Source: Purshia tridentata
Taxonomy: Eukaryota > Streptophyta > Magnoliopsida > Rosales > Rosaceae
Direction of reading: 5' to 3'
NCBI GenBank assembly: GCA_003254885.1
Contig: QANT01004416.1
Coordinates: forward strand, 1-64,000
DNA: 64,000 bases
The translations under genes were made by a program, and so were the position numbers. Positions 61,902 through 64,000 of the stretch are shown piece by piece; position 1 is the stretch's first letter; each line of letters begins with the position of its first letter. The notes beneath the pieces were generated by a model. It saw only the letters and a program-made list of their open reading frames with translations, made no database searches and was not told where the DNA came from.

Positions 61902-62903
61902 CTTACATAATAAGTAAAGGACCGATGATAATCTGATCACCGTTGGAGTCTAGATTTTTAATGAAAATCCAAGAAAAGACTAATATACGAAGAAAACAAT
62001 AGATATTTACGCAAAGATTATTATTTTGTAAATAGAAAATAATACAGTCCCTCTTACATAATAAGCAGCAGACTGGTGATACTCCAAACATTCTTGGAGT
62101 CTATATGTCTAAAAGGAGATCTGGAAAAACCTAATACACTAAGACTCTTCCTCCTTCTAACCACACATTTGGAGTTTCCACAGTACATCTAGGACAAACT
62201 TTTAATGTTCCTATAAAACATCGATGATTCTTTTACTTACATAATAAGTAAAGGACCAATGATAATCTGATCACCGTTGGAGTCTACATTTTTAATGAAA
62301 ATCCAAGAAAAGACTAATATACGAAGAAAACAATAGATATTTACACAAAGATTATTATTTTGTAAATAGAAAATAATACAGTCCCTCTTACATAATAAGC
62401 AGCAGACTGGTGATACTCCAAACATTCTTGGAGTCTATATGTCTAAAAGGAGATCTGGAAAAACCTAATACACTAAGACTCTTCCTCCTTCTAACCACAC
62501 ATTTGGAGTTTCCACAGTACATCTAGGACAAACTTTTAATGTTCCTATAAAACATCGATGATTCTTTTACTTACATAATAAGTAAAGGACCAATGATAAT
62601 CTGATCACCGTTGGAGTCTACATTTTTAATGAAAATCCAAGAAAAGACTAATATACGAAGAAAACAATAGATATTTACACAAAGATTATTATTGTGTAAA
62701 TAGAAAATAATACAGTCCCTCTAACATAATAAGCAGCAGATTGGTGATACTCCAAACATTCTTGGAGTCTAATGTCTAAAAGGAGATCTGGAAAAACCTA
62801 ATACACTAAGACTCTTCCTCCTTCTAACCACACATTTGGAGTTTCCACAGTACATCTAGGACAAACTTTTAATGTTCCTATAAAACATCGATCATTCTTT
62901 TCA
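61902..62903. repeat. Three tandem copies of a 334-bp repeat with internal duplication
   Basis: CTTACATAATAAGTAAAGGA starts units at 61902, 62236 and 62570, an exact 334-bp step, with only scattered substitutions between units. The third unit ends near 62903. Inside each unit the opening words recur 151 bp later (CTTACATAATAAGCAGCAGA at 62053), so the unit itself arose from an older, more diverged duplication. No real coding capacity; identical short frames in the units only reflect the repetition. Confidence 0.93.
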
Positions 62904-64000
62904 CATTTCTAAGTAACTTCTTAGTATTCTCACACTGTTCCTATAAACCGGAAAAAAAAAAAAAGGATTTCTCACATCCTAATAAATATTTTACAAGAAA
63001 TTGAACAAACTCTTTGCATCAGGTAACCATCCAATGCCAACACAAATGTCAAACAAGGCGCCTACCAATCCAATAAGAAGATTATATAGAAAAGAAAAGC
63101 ATCAGTATGTGTATGCAAATAAATCATGTATTAATCAAGACAACTGATTTACTAGGAAACAGAAACCCACTAAAGCTTTTTAATTTGTCTAAATATATTT
63201 GTTGAATTCTTGACATGGCCTTGCAATCACCCAAGTCAAATAAGCAGAAAATGCAATGGAAGCACAATTTTCCATAATACTAAATTATCAAATGATAGCC
63301 TAACTCATCCAGACGGCAAAACAAAAAGGCCTAACTTATCAAACAACTGAGACAATTAACTTATGGGAATCAACACAAGTCAGCTATATAAAGTTCTAAG
63401 AGATGATACAATAGATTCTACAATTAACTCCCAGTTTCATACACAGACGACCAAGAAATATGAAATTAGAACCTCCTTGGAGACATACTTTAAACAGCTA
63501 CCACCATACAACAAGCTGTAGCCAGCCACTGAGGAAGTAAGCATGCTTTCAGAAACCTACAATGAACTCTCATATAAAACATAGTGGGATTCTGCACTTT
63601 CCCTTGAAAAGAGGACTCTGCTCTTCATTTTCCGCCGAAAGTGAAGCATCTTTTATTAAAAGCTCAAAATATTTGCTGGAAAGTGCAACCAATAAGGAAA
63701 TAAAATTTCCTTATCCTATTTAATCCTTAAGCTAAACGAGATACGGAACCAAAGACTTCCGCACCAAAGTAAACAGTAATAAGTTAAGAGATAGCCCCTT
63801 CCATTATGACAAATATAAGAGAACAAGCAGAAAAAACAAGTTAGATTCCCAACAACCACATAACACAAAGTGCGAACCTTGTGCACACGTGGCTGGAGCA
63901 TTAGATGGAAAGCACTATATCCTAAAAGATCATGGATAAATTGCACACAAAACAGAGCAACACATAGTTATCCTGAAACTTCACCTAAACTTGACCAACA
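62904..64000. other. Right edge, probable intron or 5' flank of the XS gene
   Basis: AT-rich. No exon with a credible frame was found. A short minus-strand frame at about 63653-63561 (MLHFRRKMKSRVLF) is not supported by homology. Confidence 0.35.

Noticed and set aside
61903-62425. Two nearly identical 62-codon minus-strand frames
   Set aside because: They are copies of one non-coding unit in the 334-bp tandem repeat; the third unit does not keep the frame.
63561-63653. Short minus-strand frame MLHFRRKMKSRVLF as a missing XS-gene exon
   Set aside because: No resemblance to XS-family N-termini, ends in a stop, and has no donor that joins to 59370 in the needed phase.

Overview
This window is a piece of a eudicot plant nuclear chromosome. 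The signs are AT-rich intergenic DNA, GT-AG introns in most genes, chloroplast- and mitochondrion-targeted proteins, a DYW-type PPR protein, an OVATE protein, a seed LEA protein, a FRIGIDA-like protein and many small foldback transposons. The protein sequences would fit a woody rosid, possibly Rosaceae, but the genus cannot be fixed from the sequence alone. Single N characters sit in a poly-A (26041) and a poly-C (31690) run, so this is assembled genomic sequence.

Fourteen protein-coding genes can be supported, and exon phases join correctly in every spliced one. Left to right they are: HSP20-like protein (+, 3290-3844); TSR2 ribosome-biogenesis protein (-, 9076-8416); LOI1-type DYW PPR editing factor (+, 10282-12517); glyoxalase/VOC protein (+, 13230-15814); LEA D-34 seed maturation protein (+, 17076-18074); OVATE family protein (+, 23562-24263); plastid SecE (+, 29356-29904); prefoldin subunit 2 (-, 30865-30416); SART-1/DOT2 tri-snRNP protein (+, 12 exons, 33841-40289); cytosolic O-acetylserine(thiol)lyase (-, 10 exons, 45041-41395); ferredoxin-like FdC1 (+, 46063-46512); an L18p/L5e-family protein (-, 48278-47247); FRIGIDA-like protein (-, 3 exons, 53292-49697); and the 3' part of an XS-domain protein (-, 59370-56037) whose 5' end lies outside the window or was not found.

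The genes are not an operon or one pathway. What links them is position. From memory of Arabidopsis locus numbers, most have their closest relatives in two short paralogous blocks, At3g22430-At3g22530 and At4g14830-At4g14900. Each block has lost different members, while this window carries the union, so it looks like an unfractionated ancestral neighbourhood.

The long intergenic stretches hold transposon relics: a hAT-like MITE with a near-perfect 8-bp target duplication (22340-22871), a roughly 1.6-kb element with a nested foldback (about 19576-21171), other foldbacks (about 6344-7577, 14219-14497, 26381-26773, 40580-40754, about 54120-54415), a self-complementary minisatellite at the left edge, and several local tandem duplications. 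Two duplications touch genes: one copies the start-codon region of TSR2 and creates an upstream ORF, and one copies the 3' end of the OAS-TL gene. A three-copy 334-bp tandem repeat lies at 61902-62903. I found no CRISPR array, prokaryotic operon or clearly new enzymatic system; the most interesting signals are gene-order conservation and small structural changes at gene ends.
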